This document shows positions 9,929 through 20,492 of a stretch of DNA of 64,000 nt, piece after piece. The stretch is from Pristionchus mayeri. Lineage: Eukaryota; Nematoda; Chromadorea; Rhabditida; Neodiplogasteridae. How positions within the stretch are numbered: the stretch's first letter is position 1; the number at the start of each line of letters is the position of its first letter. The position numbers and the translations under genes were made by a program. The stretch covers positions 47,975,216 through 48,039,215 of the forward strand of contig BTRK01000005.1 in the NCBI GenBank assembly GCA_036245805.1, read 5' to 3'. Under the pieces are notes generated by a model that was not told the origin of the DNA, ran no database searches, and was given only the letters and a program-made list of their open reading frames with translations.

Positions 9929-12893
9929 AACGAATCTCTTCCCAACGCACCCATCGAGGATGAAAAGGACGAGGGACCAACTACCAAGAGGGCGAAGGTG
10001 AATACTAAATTTGTTTATCCATTTTTTACTGTATTCTAATACTTTTTGCGAAGAATATCGTAAAAGTTTTGATGGAAAAGTGAGCGCTAATTAGATGAAG
10101 AGGTCGTTTGTTTTCAGAAGAAACTCATCGCGAGCGACGAGGAGGCGGAGGATGGAGATTCGGTGAGTGATCAGTGACCCTAGGTCGGAATGAGAGATAT
10201 AAATTCGTTTTTATCCATTTTGCTACTAGATTCTAATGCTTTTTTTGCTAAGAATATAGTTAAAGATTTGATACAAAAGTGAGTGCTAGTTAAATGAAAA
10301 TTAGTTGAATTAATTAGTTGTTTTCAGATGGCGATGGTAGACAGCGAAGAGGAGGACGATCATGGACATTCGGTGAGTGAACAGTGGCCCTAGGTCGGAA
10401 TGAGAGCTATGACGTCATGCCGCCTTTGATCTAGCACTATGCCCTGCTTTGATCATAGTTCTCGTACAACCTTGTGCAGTAAGCAGTTTCCCGTTGTTGT
10501 TTCATCATTCGTCTATTTTTTGCGGAGGAAGTGAGAGGAAATGACAGTGGAAATGAAGAAATGTACTTGGAAAACGGGCTTCACAGCTCAGAATGCCCGG
10601 TTGTAGCCGGCTTCAAGCAGGCCTGAAACGCAGTTTTGTTGTCAATGGTGAGCAGATTGGTTTGCAGATGGTATCTGATGTGGGAGAAGAAGAAGGGAAT
10701 GAGGAGAGTGTCGACCAGCCGGAGAAGAATGAGTTGAAATGTCCCGAGTGCGAAGTGAGTTGATTTGCTGTTTCCAATTTTTGATTTATTGTGCTTGTTG
10801 TGTAAATGCATCTTCAATTGTGCGATGATTTTGCAGTATCGTTCAACATCGCCTGAGTGCTGGTACGTCCATGTTCGAGACTGTCACAAGGCGACTCCAT
10901 ATCAGGTGAATTTGTGTTGAATAGCGCACCCGTGAAAATAATTACTCCCTATCATCGTATTTCTTGTTTAAAAAATATTTTATTTGTTTCAGTTGGGCAC
11001 TTCTCTTCGTTGCGAATGTGGTCATGAATCGTACTCCTGGAAGCATTCTCTTAAGGTGATCCTTGCTATATTCTGTGATAATGGCTTATTTGAATATTTT
11101 TTGCATTTTAGACTAACCTTTTTCAGTGCAACATCGCCAATTTCACCGTCAAAGATCGACAGGTTTGATTTTTAGTCATTTATCCAGTTTGGTTGTGCGT
11201 TGTAGTGGTGTTTCGGCATTTTGGGCGAACTTGTGCGTTTAAAAAAGCTTGGACAATGATGAATAAATAAAAACATTTTTCGAAAAAAAATTGGAGCCGT
11301 GTGACTTCAAACGTGCAAACGTTCAAACGTAAACCCTGCATGTTTTGTCGCTGAAGTAGTGGGCACACTCCCGGGTTTCAAAACTCAGCAGCAATCCCTG
11401 CCCACGTATGAGTGCTAGTGGAGAAGCATTTGAAATTGTAATAATAATGTGGCAATTCGGGAAAATATTTTAAATGTAACAATTCCAGGATCGAGGAGCT
11501 GTCCAGGAAACTTACCGAATCGGAGAAGACGACGGAAGAGATGAAGAAGAGGTACGAAAACATATTTGCTTTACTTTAACGAATCGATATTATTTTTTTT
11601 TATTTTTATATAAATTTTTGTCCAGAAGGCACGTTATTATGACATATTATTTGAATTTTTTATGTTTCCTTTAAACAAATATATAAATTTTCGTTCAGAG
11701 GTCAGGTTATTATCACATATTATCAGGTTGTCTCAAAAGTTTCTGACTATTTTTAATTTTTCATGTTTTCACCTCTCCTGTCCTCGGATGTTGGCCTATT
11801 TACTTCTGGTCTTCTACAATATACAAGGGTTGGGTTCCCTATCTAGCGCACATTACCTCAATCCTAGAGAGCTCGTAAGATTCTCGCGGTAAACTCTGAA
11901 ATTCAACGAGATGGGCAAAGTGACTTACTTATTCAAAGGATCAACATTTAAACCGTGCGTGGTGCAAATTTAATACACTACCGTAAGGTACTCCCAACAG
12001 GTTATTAACGGGTCATATTTGATAGATGTACTGTAATATGCACTTATATATAAGGAGCGCACAATCTGAAAACTACACTAGCTTGTAACTCACAAAGTAG
12101 CTTCATTAGATTCTGGAATTGTATTGAGGATCCGAGAGAGCTCATTTGCGGTGATTTGTGAAGTACTTTCCCCACTAAATATATTGCCAAAATTATTAGA
12201 TATTTTAACCATACATTGCTGAGTTTAGCTTATCGGAATGTGGAAGTACAATCTCAGGCATTAAAACATGAGATTTTCACAAAATCCTGTTCCAAGCAAG
12301 CATTGATTTCAGTATTTTATGAGGTTATCTGAACAATTAGTCATTGGACTATCCCTCACTCACCAGGCAGAATCAACAGAGCAATCCTATTCGATAATTC
12401 TTCATCAGAAAAATGCGCCAAAAATAGGCATATTTCGGCATTTCAGCAAAAATAATCACCATAGTTTAGATTTCAATGCATGGTGGTATTACACTACCAA
12501 GACCCTAACTCATGCTAAAATGAAAAAAAACACTAAAAAACCTTTAAAAATAAATAGTTAGAAACTTTTGAGACAACCTAATATTTAAAGAGAAAACTTC
12601 AGAGTGAATGGTCTGACAACTCTGCTGGCTCAAGAGAGAAATCGAGCGAATGCTGATCGCAAACGAGGACTTGACGAAAGAATCAATGACCAAAAGAGGT
12701 ATGAGAGGTTATATACCCTAAACAATATATGCTATGGTGTAGTAGCTAAGTAGTGCTTGGTTCCTCCCTTTGCAGAATCGAGGATCTCTCGAGGCAACTG
12801 GCTGAGATGGAGAAACAACTCTCGCAACAGCAGATACAGCAACGGACGACGGATACGCAGACTGATGAGAAAGAGGAGGTGGTGAGCACTTAG
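9929..12893 (+). CDS. Acidic / C2H2 zinc-finger / coiled-coil section of the long plus-strand gene
   Basis: Exons: 9929-9997, 10118-10162, 10328-10372, 10668-10754, 10837-10905, 10993-11055, 11127-11162, 11389-11405 (17-nt microexon), 11489-11551, 12603-12698 and 12776-12878. All are phase-consistent with exon 9139-9218 upstream. Order: acidic exons with a basic patch (TTKRAK, then KKL); a zinc finger beginning CPEC with exact CX2CX12HX4H spacing; a second Cys/His-rich part (RCECGHESYSWKH, then KCNIANFTV); and coiled-coil exons that each open with a similar motif (IEELSRKL, IEDLSRQL). The zinc part resembles a Cys/His domain common in nematode proteins (recognised from memory). After 12878 the frame runs on as VVST and stops at TAG 12891-12893. 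The next exon is one phase off, so this is either the true end or a break in a longer gene. Confidence 0.6.
10011..10372. repeat. Tandem duplication of a 45-nt acidic exon with its upstream intron
   Basis: Introns 9998-10117 and 10163-10327 share a diverged core (GATTCTAATGCTTTTT, GAAAAGTGAGCGCTA-like). The exons they precede, 10118-10162 and 10328-10372, are both 45 nt, in phase, and encode acidic peptides (ASDEEAEDGDS, DSEEEDDHGHS). Each exon is followed by the same CCTAGGTCGGAATGAGAG remnant. Confidence 0.65.
11725..12579. mobile_element. Non-autonomous mariner-like element
   Basis: Terminal inverted repeats AGGTTGTCTCAAAAGTTTCT at both ends, flanked by TA-rich target sequence. The TIR resembles mariner/Tc1-type ends. 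About 855 bp long, with no open frame long enough for a transposase. It lies in the intron between exons 11489-11551 and 12603-12698. Confidence 0.7.
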
Positions 12894-12905
12894 TAATTTT
12901 CCCAG

Positions 12906-15900
12906 GATCGAGGCTCTCACTGCTAAACTCGAAGAATTCAAGCTCTCGATGCTGCAGGTGCAGCAACCGCAGCAGATTCCTGCAGATACGATGGATGTGC
13001 AGCCAGAGGAGATGCAACCTAATGAGGATGCCGTGAGTGTTACCCATGTTTCAAAAATTTCGATCGTAAATTCATATGGTTTCGAAAATGCTAAATTTTG
13101 TAAAGCACAGCATGTCAGAGTGGATGAAAAGGTTCAGCTGAATGGCGGACAATCCCATAACAATCATTCTTCCCTCCATCCCCAACGACCGGTTGCTTTC
13201 CAAATCCCAGGAATTTTTAAATATTTCTGTGAAACGTAACGATTTTGAATCTTTAAGACACCTACATTTATATAAGATTTAATGCAGATGCTTTGATAAT
13301 GACAATTGTGATTGAATTGCTCCCTAATTTAAAGTTACCCAACAAGGACGAAACCCTGATCTCACCCTGATCCCGTCGCGTGTACGATAGCGTATGCAAA
13401 AGTGAGAGAGCGCTTTTGCACGCTGATCATTTTCGGCTTTCCCTTGAGGCTATTATTGATTTTTAGCATTTTTGAATATTCATTCTATACTAATTCAACC
13501 ACCGGCTATTCGATGGAGGACAAAAAATAATGGGTCAATTTCGTCCTTGTTGGGTAACTTATATAAGTGCCTCAAAAAGAGACTCGGAGTGAGGATATGA
13601 AATATTATTATTGTATGGAACAGAGTCTAATTTTTATAGGTGCTCGATGTGACTGTGCAGTGTCTTTTCCAGCTTCTGCAATTCCAGGTATTGTTTTAAT
13701 AATTGATTATCGATTGAATTTTGATTAGATAAAAATAATTTTTTTGTTGTTTTTAGGATGACGACGTGCTCAACGTCGCTTTCGACGCTCAACGTCGCAT
13801 CACATTTGAAATAAAAAAACCGTTTGTTATGGTATGGTTATTTTGTCAATGTTGAAGAACTCCAACTTTAGAAAAAGATCGTTTGCGACTCGGGAATCTT
13901 GCCGCTCGTCTTCAAACACCTCGACGATGACGATGATCTACTGGTGTTGACGGCAGTCGCAGTACGTCATCCATATAAACATACGCTTTGAACTGATCAG
14001 TCGTTTCCCGTACAATGCACAATACAGGTGCTCCTCAACGTGGTTAAGAGCGACGGCGCACTGAAGCAGTCGGTGATCGACCTGGGAATATTGCGAGTGC
14101 TGCCAGAGATCATGGAGAAGAAGGAGCATATCTCCGGGTTCATAACGAGTTGCTGCAATCTGATCAAGCTGATGGCAGGTAGAACGCACACTTTTAATTC
14201 GACACAGGTTCTTCGAACAGTGCATCCTCCATATTCAATCGTATTTTTTCAATGCTGTTGGGAAATTCAATAAAAATTTATTTTCCAATGTGAAACAGCC
14301 GCATTAAAATTGTAATATATATGAGACTGTGCGCGATAGATTCAATAAGTGCTTCGCACAGCTCAAAAAATGAAATTGCTGCAAACTTGCTCCTAGGGAC
14401 AGTTTTCGATTCTGAACAACATAGCGTCGTCAGTTTTTCGAAATTTCGCCTCTGGGTTCCGGTATTGCACCGGGTTTGTTGGTACCAAAACTAGGGTTTT
14501 TCTCAGTGAAAGCTTCAAAATAAAGCTAGATTCACAAAAATTTGAAACCAAAGGTAGTTTTTCATGAGGAATTCGCCTATGTAACTCATTTATGATGAAA
14601 CTCAAAAGTACGGGTCAAAAATTGACTTTTTGAACCAAATGAGTGCGAGGGTCGTCACATAGATCATTCAATTCGCCGTGAAATTCTGATAATTTAATGT
14701 GTTGGAAGTTTTTCTAAACAAGGGGTCCAAAGACGTTGCTCTCGCTTTTATGGGCGACACCCCGCTTGGGAGCCTGCTCAGACAGCGGACGCACGCAATG
14801 GCAATCGCATTGTGTGTTACGCTTGATAACCGGCCGGTCGCGGGTTCGATTCCCCTCAAGAGTCACCCTTTTGCCACATTTTTCCCATCATTATGTGGAC
14901 CTCATTGATGAATTTGAACAATTTGCCAAGTAATGGTTGATAATGTTTGCATTTCTTCTAGGCTTTTGTGTTGCCTCAGATATTCTTGGGCACACATGTT
15001 GCTTTGTACTACCGATGTTTCTCGGTTTCATTCTCTCATTGGTGAAATGCTAGAGACAGGTCAAGAGGAGAGAAGAGGAAATGCTACGTGCGTCCGCTGT
15101 CTGAGCAGGCTCCCAAGCGGGGGTGTCGCCCATAAAAGCGAGAGCAACGTCTTTGGACCCCCTTGTTTAGAAAAACTTCCAACACATGAAATTATCAGAA
15201 TTTCACGGCGAATTGAATGATCTATGTGACGACCCTCGCACTCATTTGGTTAAAAAAGTCAATTTTTGACCCACACTTTTGAGTTTCATCATAAATGAAT
15301 TACATAGACGAATTCCTCATGAAAAACTACCTTTGGTGCCAAATTTTTATGAAACTGGCTTTATTTTGAAGCTTTCACTGAAAAAAACCCTAGATTAGGT
15401 ACCAACAAACCCGGTGCCATATCGGAGCCCAGAGGCGAAATTTCGAAAAACTGATGACACTATGTTGTTCAGATTCGAAAACTGTCCCTAGGAGCAAGTT
15501 TGCAGCAATTTCATTTTTTGAGCTGTGCGGAGCCCCCCAGGCGATTTGTTGAATCTATCGCGCACAGTCTCATATAAGGGTGGTAATATTTGGAATGAGT
15601 ACCTAGTGAAGAAACAGCACGGGTATGCACAAAGTTAATATGGTTTCTTGTTTCGGTTCTTTGGCGCATTCAACCAATCGCCTTCAAGCTGCTATTTCAC
15701 GGAGAGAACTCTAATCACAGTCAATATGCATTATTATTTGTGTATATTTTAAATTAATATTGTTTTCCCATCAGGAACCAAGGATCACATTCAAGAAATC
15801 ATCAACAATGGACTCCTCCCGAAGATCGTCAAGGTTATTTTGGGTCTTGGTTTTGAGTATACTGCACATATTAATGAAACGATTTATGATTGTAGATCAT

Positions 15901-17091
15901 GCAAACGAGCGACTCAAAATACAAGGATGAGTGTGAGGCACTCTTCGGTCTTCCCGAGGTACAGTATAAATTCTTTAAGTTCTCCTACCGTAATTACCGC
16001 CTGATCTTTCAGTGGGGCACAAACAACCAGATCCTTTCGCTATTGGATGAGCTGCTGTCCATTGTCAAGGGAAAACAGTTTGATACACTCAAGGAGGAGG
16101 CGAAAGCAGCGGATGTACTCGGGAAGCTCAAGAAGCTGAGGGAGAATACGAACGAGAAGGTATTTGGAAAGATAACCTTACGATCGTTGGGGGGGGTATT
16201 ATCTATGTAATGCATTCCTAGGAATATTATTGATGAATCTTGTTCATATGTTTGCAAGCGGTAGTTATTATTTTAGTAGCAATAGGGTCATCTATTCATT
16301 TTATTATATGTGCCCAATTCAAACTCGGAAGACGTGATGAATAGAAAGAAGCGGCATAATTACACTCTCTGATTTAAGGTGCGCAACCTTGCTAACAAGA
16401 TTCTCTCCGAGTATTTCGCAGAGAATGACGAAGAGGTACGAAATATCGATAGTTGAAACAAATATTATTTCTTTATATTGTTATTGTATTATGAATAGTT
16501 GAAATTCGATTCCAAACTCAAATTTGAAGATCCAAAATAATGTTGGCTGACAGTGAGTTTTTAAGGAAACTAATGAGAAGCTAACGGAGAAAGAGGATGA
16601 TAAGGCCAAGAAGATGGTCCAGAAGAGAAAGATGTGAGTGGTCGCATATTGAGAATGATAAATTACAATGAGTAATCGATATTTTTATTGAAAAATATTT
16701 TCAGATCACTCGGTACTGATGAGGAGGCAGCCGATGGGGATTCTACGGTGAGCAGTTGTGATGACAAAACGGACACGTAAAGCCGGCTTGGATAAGCCTC
16801 CAAGCCGGCTTCACCGTCGAAATTCCTGGTTGAAGCCGGCTTGAAAAGCCGTTTTGTCATCACTAGTGATCATTATGACAAGGCACTATTGCTACAATTT
16901 GTCAATCTTCCTTTCAAAGTAATTCAATTTGGGAATAGGTTTGGATATTTGGTAATACGGCAACCAAATTCTTAGGAGCGTGCCAATGATATTATTTTTA
17001 CAACCATGTTTTTTTCCAGGTCGTCGGTTGTGTGAAGACGGACAAGGAACCGTCTGATGAGACGAAGAAAGTGAAGAAGATGAAGCCCTAA
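12906..17091 (+). CDS. Importin-alpha-like ARM-repeat C-terminal section
   Basis: Exons: 12906-13032, 13640-13687, 13757-13831, 13872-13961, 14028-14178, 15775-15833, 15896-15958, 16013-16159, 16379-16435, 16566-16633, 16705-16747 and 17020-17091 (TAA 17089-17091), all phase-consistent. The first exon closes the coiled coil (IEALTAKLEEFK). The next exons form ARM-like helices: QCLFQLLQFQDDDVLNVAF, VCDSGILPLVFKHL, VIDLGILRVLPEIMEKKEH and IINNGLLPKIVKIMQTSDSK. These are followed by LKKLRENTNEKVRNLANKIL and EYFAEND, which resemble the C-terminal ARM repeats and capping helix of importin-alpha (karyopherin-alpha, nuclear import adaptor). The tail is Lys/Glu-rich and basic (KKVKKMKP). Only three or four repeats are present, against ten in a complete importin-alpha, so import function is doubtful. 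The first exon needs a phase that 12776-12878 does not provide. Confidence 0.55.
13332..13560. mobile_element. 229-bp MITE with 22-bp TIRs
   Basis: Begins AAGTTACCCAACAAGGACGA and ends with its complement TCGTCCTTGTTGGGTAACTT. It sits in the intron between 13032 and 13640. No coding content. Confidence 0.75.
14317..15576. mobile_element. Large foldback element with arms of about 480 bp
   Basis: The segment 14317-14797 is repeated in reverse complement at about 15085-15576 (ends ATGAGACTGTGCGCGATAGA and TCTATCGCGCACAGTCTCAT). The loop contains a tRNA-like stretch at 14795-14862. It lies in the intron between 14178 and 15775. No transposase frame. Confidence 0.8.
14795..14862 (+). other. tRNA-like (Pol III box A/box B) remnant
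   Basis: An A-box-like TGGCAATCGCATTG is followed by a consensus-type B box GGTTCGATTCC. The D and anticodon regions do not fold convincingly and the acceptor ends do not pair. This is therefore a SINE-like or decayed tRNA segment, not a functional tRNA. It starts exactly where the left arm of the foldback ends. Confidence 0.5.
16758..16864. mobile_element. Palindromic MITE, GTGATGACAAAACGG ends
   Basis: Ends GTGATGACAAAACGG and CCGTTTTGTCATCAC, with internal AAGCCGGCTT palindromes. A degraded relative with AGCCGGCTTCAAGC lies at about 10570-10650. Intronic. Confidence 0.65.
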
Positions 17092-17735
17092 ATCGTCTCT
17101 TCTCCTTTTAAGTTGTTACTCTTTGAACTCATAATTTGAAATACTATCGCTGTTAATTCATGTTTTTCCCAAGAAGTGAAATTACCTTTTAGTTAACCCC
17201 ACATTTTCACTTGTTTCGTTTATTGCACTGAAGGCAATTGATAAATGTTGTTGTTTGTTCAACTGTGCTTTAGTTGTCTGGAAAGATGTTGCTCTTGCTC
17301 ATCGATACAGTGCTTCTGATCTACCTCGCTTCATTATACTTGTATGTTACTCTATTCTCGCCGCGTCATGAGTCGCTTGTTTCGCAACATCACCACATCA
17401 CTCAACGAAATTTGTTTACGCGCGACGTCTTTCCTCTCGCTCATGATTTCTAACTACGGTTAGGCGCGATAAAGTGAAGAACAGGGCTTTAAATTACGTG
17501 TGTGCACTCGTTTATTCAAATTTCTGAAACTTTCTTTTTTAGTGAAATTTCTTAGGTGGTAATTTCTCAAATGAAATTATTCAGTTGGATTTCTCTGAAC
17601 TGGTGATTTCCGATTTTCATTTTCCGAACTGGTTTTCCCTTCAAACCTGTGCACGCGCGTCCTTTCTCTCCTCCTTCAGGATTTTGCAATCCTTCCTGAC
17701 GCAATAACAATCAAGCATTGCTGTTCATAGTAGAT
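17092..17735. other. Intergenic sequence
   Basis: Follows the TAA at 17089-17091. AT-rich, with no clear AATAAA near the stop and no supportable exon. Confidence 0.4.
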
Positions 17736-18366
17736 ATGGTTCCCGTCAATGGTGATCGTCCTTCTGAAGCGATGTTTTCTTCGTCGTCCTCTCGCTGTTC
17801 CACTGCTGATTCTGATCAGAGATGGGTTGATGCCTTCTGTCGAGTGGGTTTACTCATTTTTACTCATAAATGTACTCATAAATGCTCATAAATGTTTTAC
17901 TCATAAATGTCATAAACTTTCGAACATATAATTGAATCTCTCTCTCTAATTGTGGATACATATTTTTAAAAGTAATAACTATATGATGTCCTATACCATT
18001 TTTCGATCCTACCCTAACAATGTTCCACCTTCTCAGGACTTCGCATCTCAGTGTCGTCGTTACAATGCCGTGGACCCGCAGGACAACAGGTGACCACCCT
18101 AATTAAACCACATCACGGGTCCTCTGTAAAGGTGAAGGAAACTAACCATCTCTTTCTACTGGAAATATTTTAAGTCTCCGATTTCAATGAAAACTTGATG
18201 ATGGATATGGGGTTCTGATTAAAGCCCAAGCAGTTTGTTTGGCCATATTTGAACATTGGTTTTGATTTTATTTTTACAGTATTGTTTTCCCCGCTATTCA
18301 TGATTTATGTGCTGTTACTGGAACAGAGAAATGTCGGGTGCGCTTTCGGAAAGGACGTTCAAAGCC
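17736..18366 (+). CDS. Small unknown gene or gene fragment
   Basis: Exon 17736-17843 starts with ATG (MVPVNGDRPSEAMFSSSSS) and ends RWVDAFCR at donor GTGGGT. Exon 18037-18089 (acceptor TTCTCAG) continues in phase as DFASQCRRYNAVDPQDN and ends at GTGACC with two bases carried over. A third exon at 18305 (acceptor GGAACAG) would close the frame after about 13 codons at TAA 18364-18366, but that exon belongs to the third module A copy, so the join is speculative. No family recognised. Confidence 0.4.
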
Positions 18367-18537
18367 TAAATCATCAATGAATCCAGCATCTTTTGTTAGA
18401 TTGTATTTCAAAATCAGATCCGATACTTCGTTCAGATACGTCTAATTCTAGAGCGCGGCTCGCTCTAGATTGAATTATTCCCGCTCGCGAGCGGCGAGCG
18501 CTCGAAATAACGACACTACTGAGTATTGTTCAGATTG
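18298..18537 (+). pseudogene. Module A, third partial copy
   Basis: Closely matches 4370-4562 and especially 21540-21774: the same acceptor, the AGAAATGTCGGGTGCGC start, the CTAGAGCGCGG palindrome and the CCCGCTCGCGA segment. Similarity ends exactly at the acceptor-like ATTGTTCAG. The following sequence is unrelated, so the last module A exon is absent. Confidence 0.65.
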
Positions 18538-19595
18538 AAAGAACACCAAGCATAGCAAGAAGAGACATGTTGCAGCATTGGAGAAGCACGAAGCGATCGA
18601 AAATACATGTGTTTTCAGAACTAAGTGTTGAAGCTTCGTTTTCTCAGTATTTGTAGATTATGAAGCACAAAAAATGGTTTTCAACATAAAAATAAATATA
18701 AATATCAAATAAAAGAGAATGAGGCCGTCAAAATTGAGCATTTTACCGTTACGAAAATGAACTTTCAATGTTTCCTCGGAGGACGACATTCGTATATCTG
18801 AGATTTTTAAGTATGTATTTCAGGACATCGATGCGCATCTTATATTACATAATTAGAAATATACGAACGTCGCCCTCAGAGAAAATGAACGTCGAATTTG
18901 CAACTACCGTAATCTATGGTTGTCAGTGTGGCTTCAAGGTGCCTAGAATAATTTCTTTCCGAATTTGTACTTATAACTGATAATTAGTGTTTGTTAGAGT
19001 GCTATTCACAAGGAAAAAACATACACTAAATGGTTTTGCGTGACTTCAATAAAAAAATCAGCTACTTCAGTTTGCGATAATTCGGAGTGAAGGGTGACTT
19101 GAGATGCGCTCCACTTGGACTGAAAGCGTCGGCGTTTTGACTTATGTTTATTATCGTTTTTCTCTTTTTTTGGCCATTTTTATTAAAAACTAAAGTGAAA
19201 AGTCGAAATGGGGTAGGCATAGCTTTCAATTGCTTACCAATTTGTGAATTGTTTTGCTTGTTCGTTAACACCGTTGCAGTCCCTAAACGGGTAGTAGCTA
19301 TTCAACAACCACGAATTTATTTGAATTGGCGCGCTATCGTGATCAAAAGGAGTGAGGGAGTATGCAAAAACAAAAGATCGGGCGTGGTCGGGAATGCGAG
19401 CCAATGTAAATAATTTCGTGGGTGCTGGGTAAATGTATTACTCGCGGAGCGGGAAAATATTTTGTTCTTGTTATTTTCCGGTTCCGCGGCTTAAATTTTT
19501 CGTAAAAAGTATATCATTCATTGCATCACCTTGTTGCGCATTCTACTCTCTCAGTAACTATTTTTGTATTTGCATGCTCTTCCCCAGACGGCGCC
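18538..19595. other. Intergenic sequence
   Basis: AT-rich, with scattered short open frames and no phase-consistent exons. A partial inverted repeat (CCTCGGAGGACGACATTCGTATAT against ATATACGAACGTCGCCCTCAGAG) spans about 18775-18882. Confidence 0.35.
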
Positions 19596-20008
19596 ATGAC
19601 GAGGAACGAGCAGGAGCAGAGAGAAGGTGAGGTTACTATTACAAGCAATTTAAGGTTGCTTGTTTGGTACATTATTCATCACTACCTCATTCATTCTAAA
19701 CTATGCTTTATCGAACTACTACATTATTTATGATTTATTCATTATTATCAAACAACTATTTTATTTATGTTTCGAAAAGTGAGGTTCGTGCTACACAAGT
19801 TGTTAATCATTGCTTGGATTTCGCGTTAGCAATTGTTTTGATAGACGTTGTAAGGAAAAATAGAATTTTAAAAGCTTTATTTCAGTTTTTGATATTTTTT
19901 TACATTTTTTATTAGCTTCAGGCTTATTTCGCCTTTTCAGGACGTGGATCTCTTCTAGACGACGTCACCGTCGAGCGAGGGAGGAGCGAGCAGAGGAGTG
20001 GAAGTGAG
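19596..20008 (+). CDS. Possible two-exon start of a small gene
   Basis: ATG at 19596 follows an acceptor TTCCCCAG by nine bases. Exon 19596-19626 (MTRNEQEQRE) joins in phase with 19941-20008 (GRGSLLDDVTVERGRSEQ, donor GTAAGC). It could be a 5' exon pair for the gene at 20493, though an in-frame TAA stands just before that ATG. Highly charged; no family recognised. Confidence 0.3.
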
Positions 20009-20492
20009 GTAAGCTGAGGAAGTTAGTTAAAGTTTCCCAACTCTAGTGAAAGTGCATGAATTTGCGCGCGTGCCGCAAGCTCTCAAGTTGTGCATACTCT
20101 TTCAATCTTTTTTCGTGATCTATGCTCGCAAATTAATATAATTTCGCGGGTGTTGGGCAACGCTCTTTCGCATTAGAGCTCTCGAGTTGGAAAGCTTCCC
20201 TTCTCGATATGTTCTTCTAGGCTTCTGACTAAAAACAAAATAAAAGTATCACACATAATAATTTTGTTGCTTTATTCGTTGTAAATCTCAATATTTCCCC
20301 GATTCACTTGTGTATTTCACGTTTCATGTAATCGATAAACTTATTAAATTATAAGTTGTCGAAAGAATCGGAGAGGTTAATATTCCTCGAGCGTATTTGT
20401 ATGGGAGCTGGAAAGGAGAGATGAGTATTGAAATTAAATTATAAATCAGCTTTGCTGAGTCCTCAGGGAGACTTTAGAAGCTGAAATAAAGT

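Noticed and set aside
11725..12579. Autonomous transposon with transposase
   Set aside because: Only short frames occur between the mariner-like ends, with no DDE/DDD motif.
14668..14859. Minus-strand frame with GIEPATGRLSSVTHNAI
   Set aside because: This is the usual antisense translation of a tRNA-like B-box region, not a protein. The same applies to 56785-56976.
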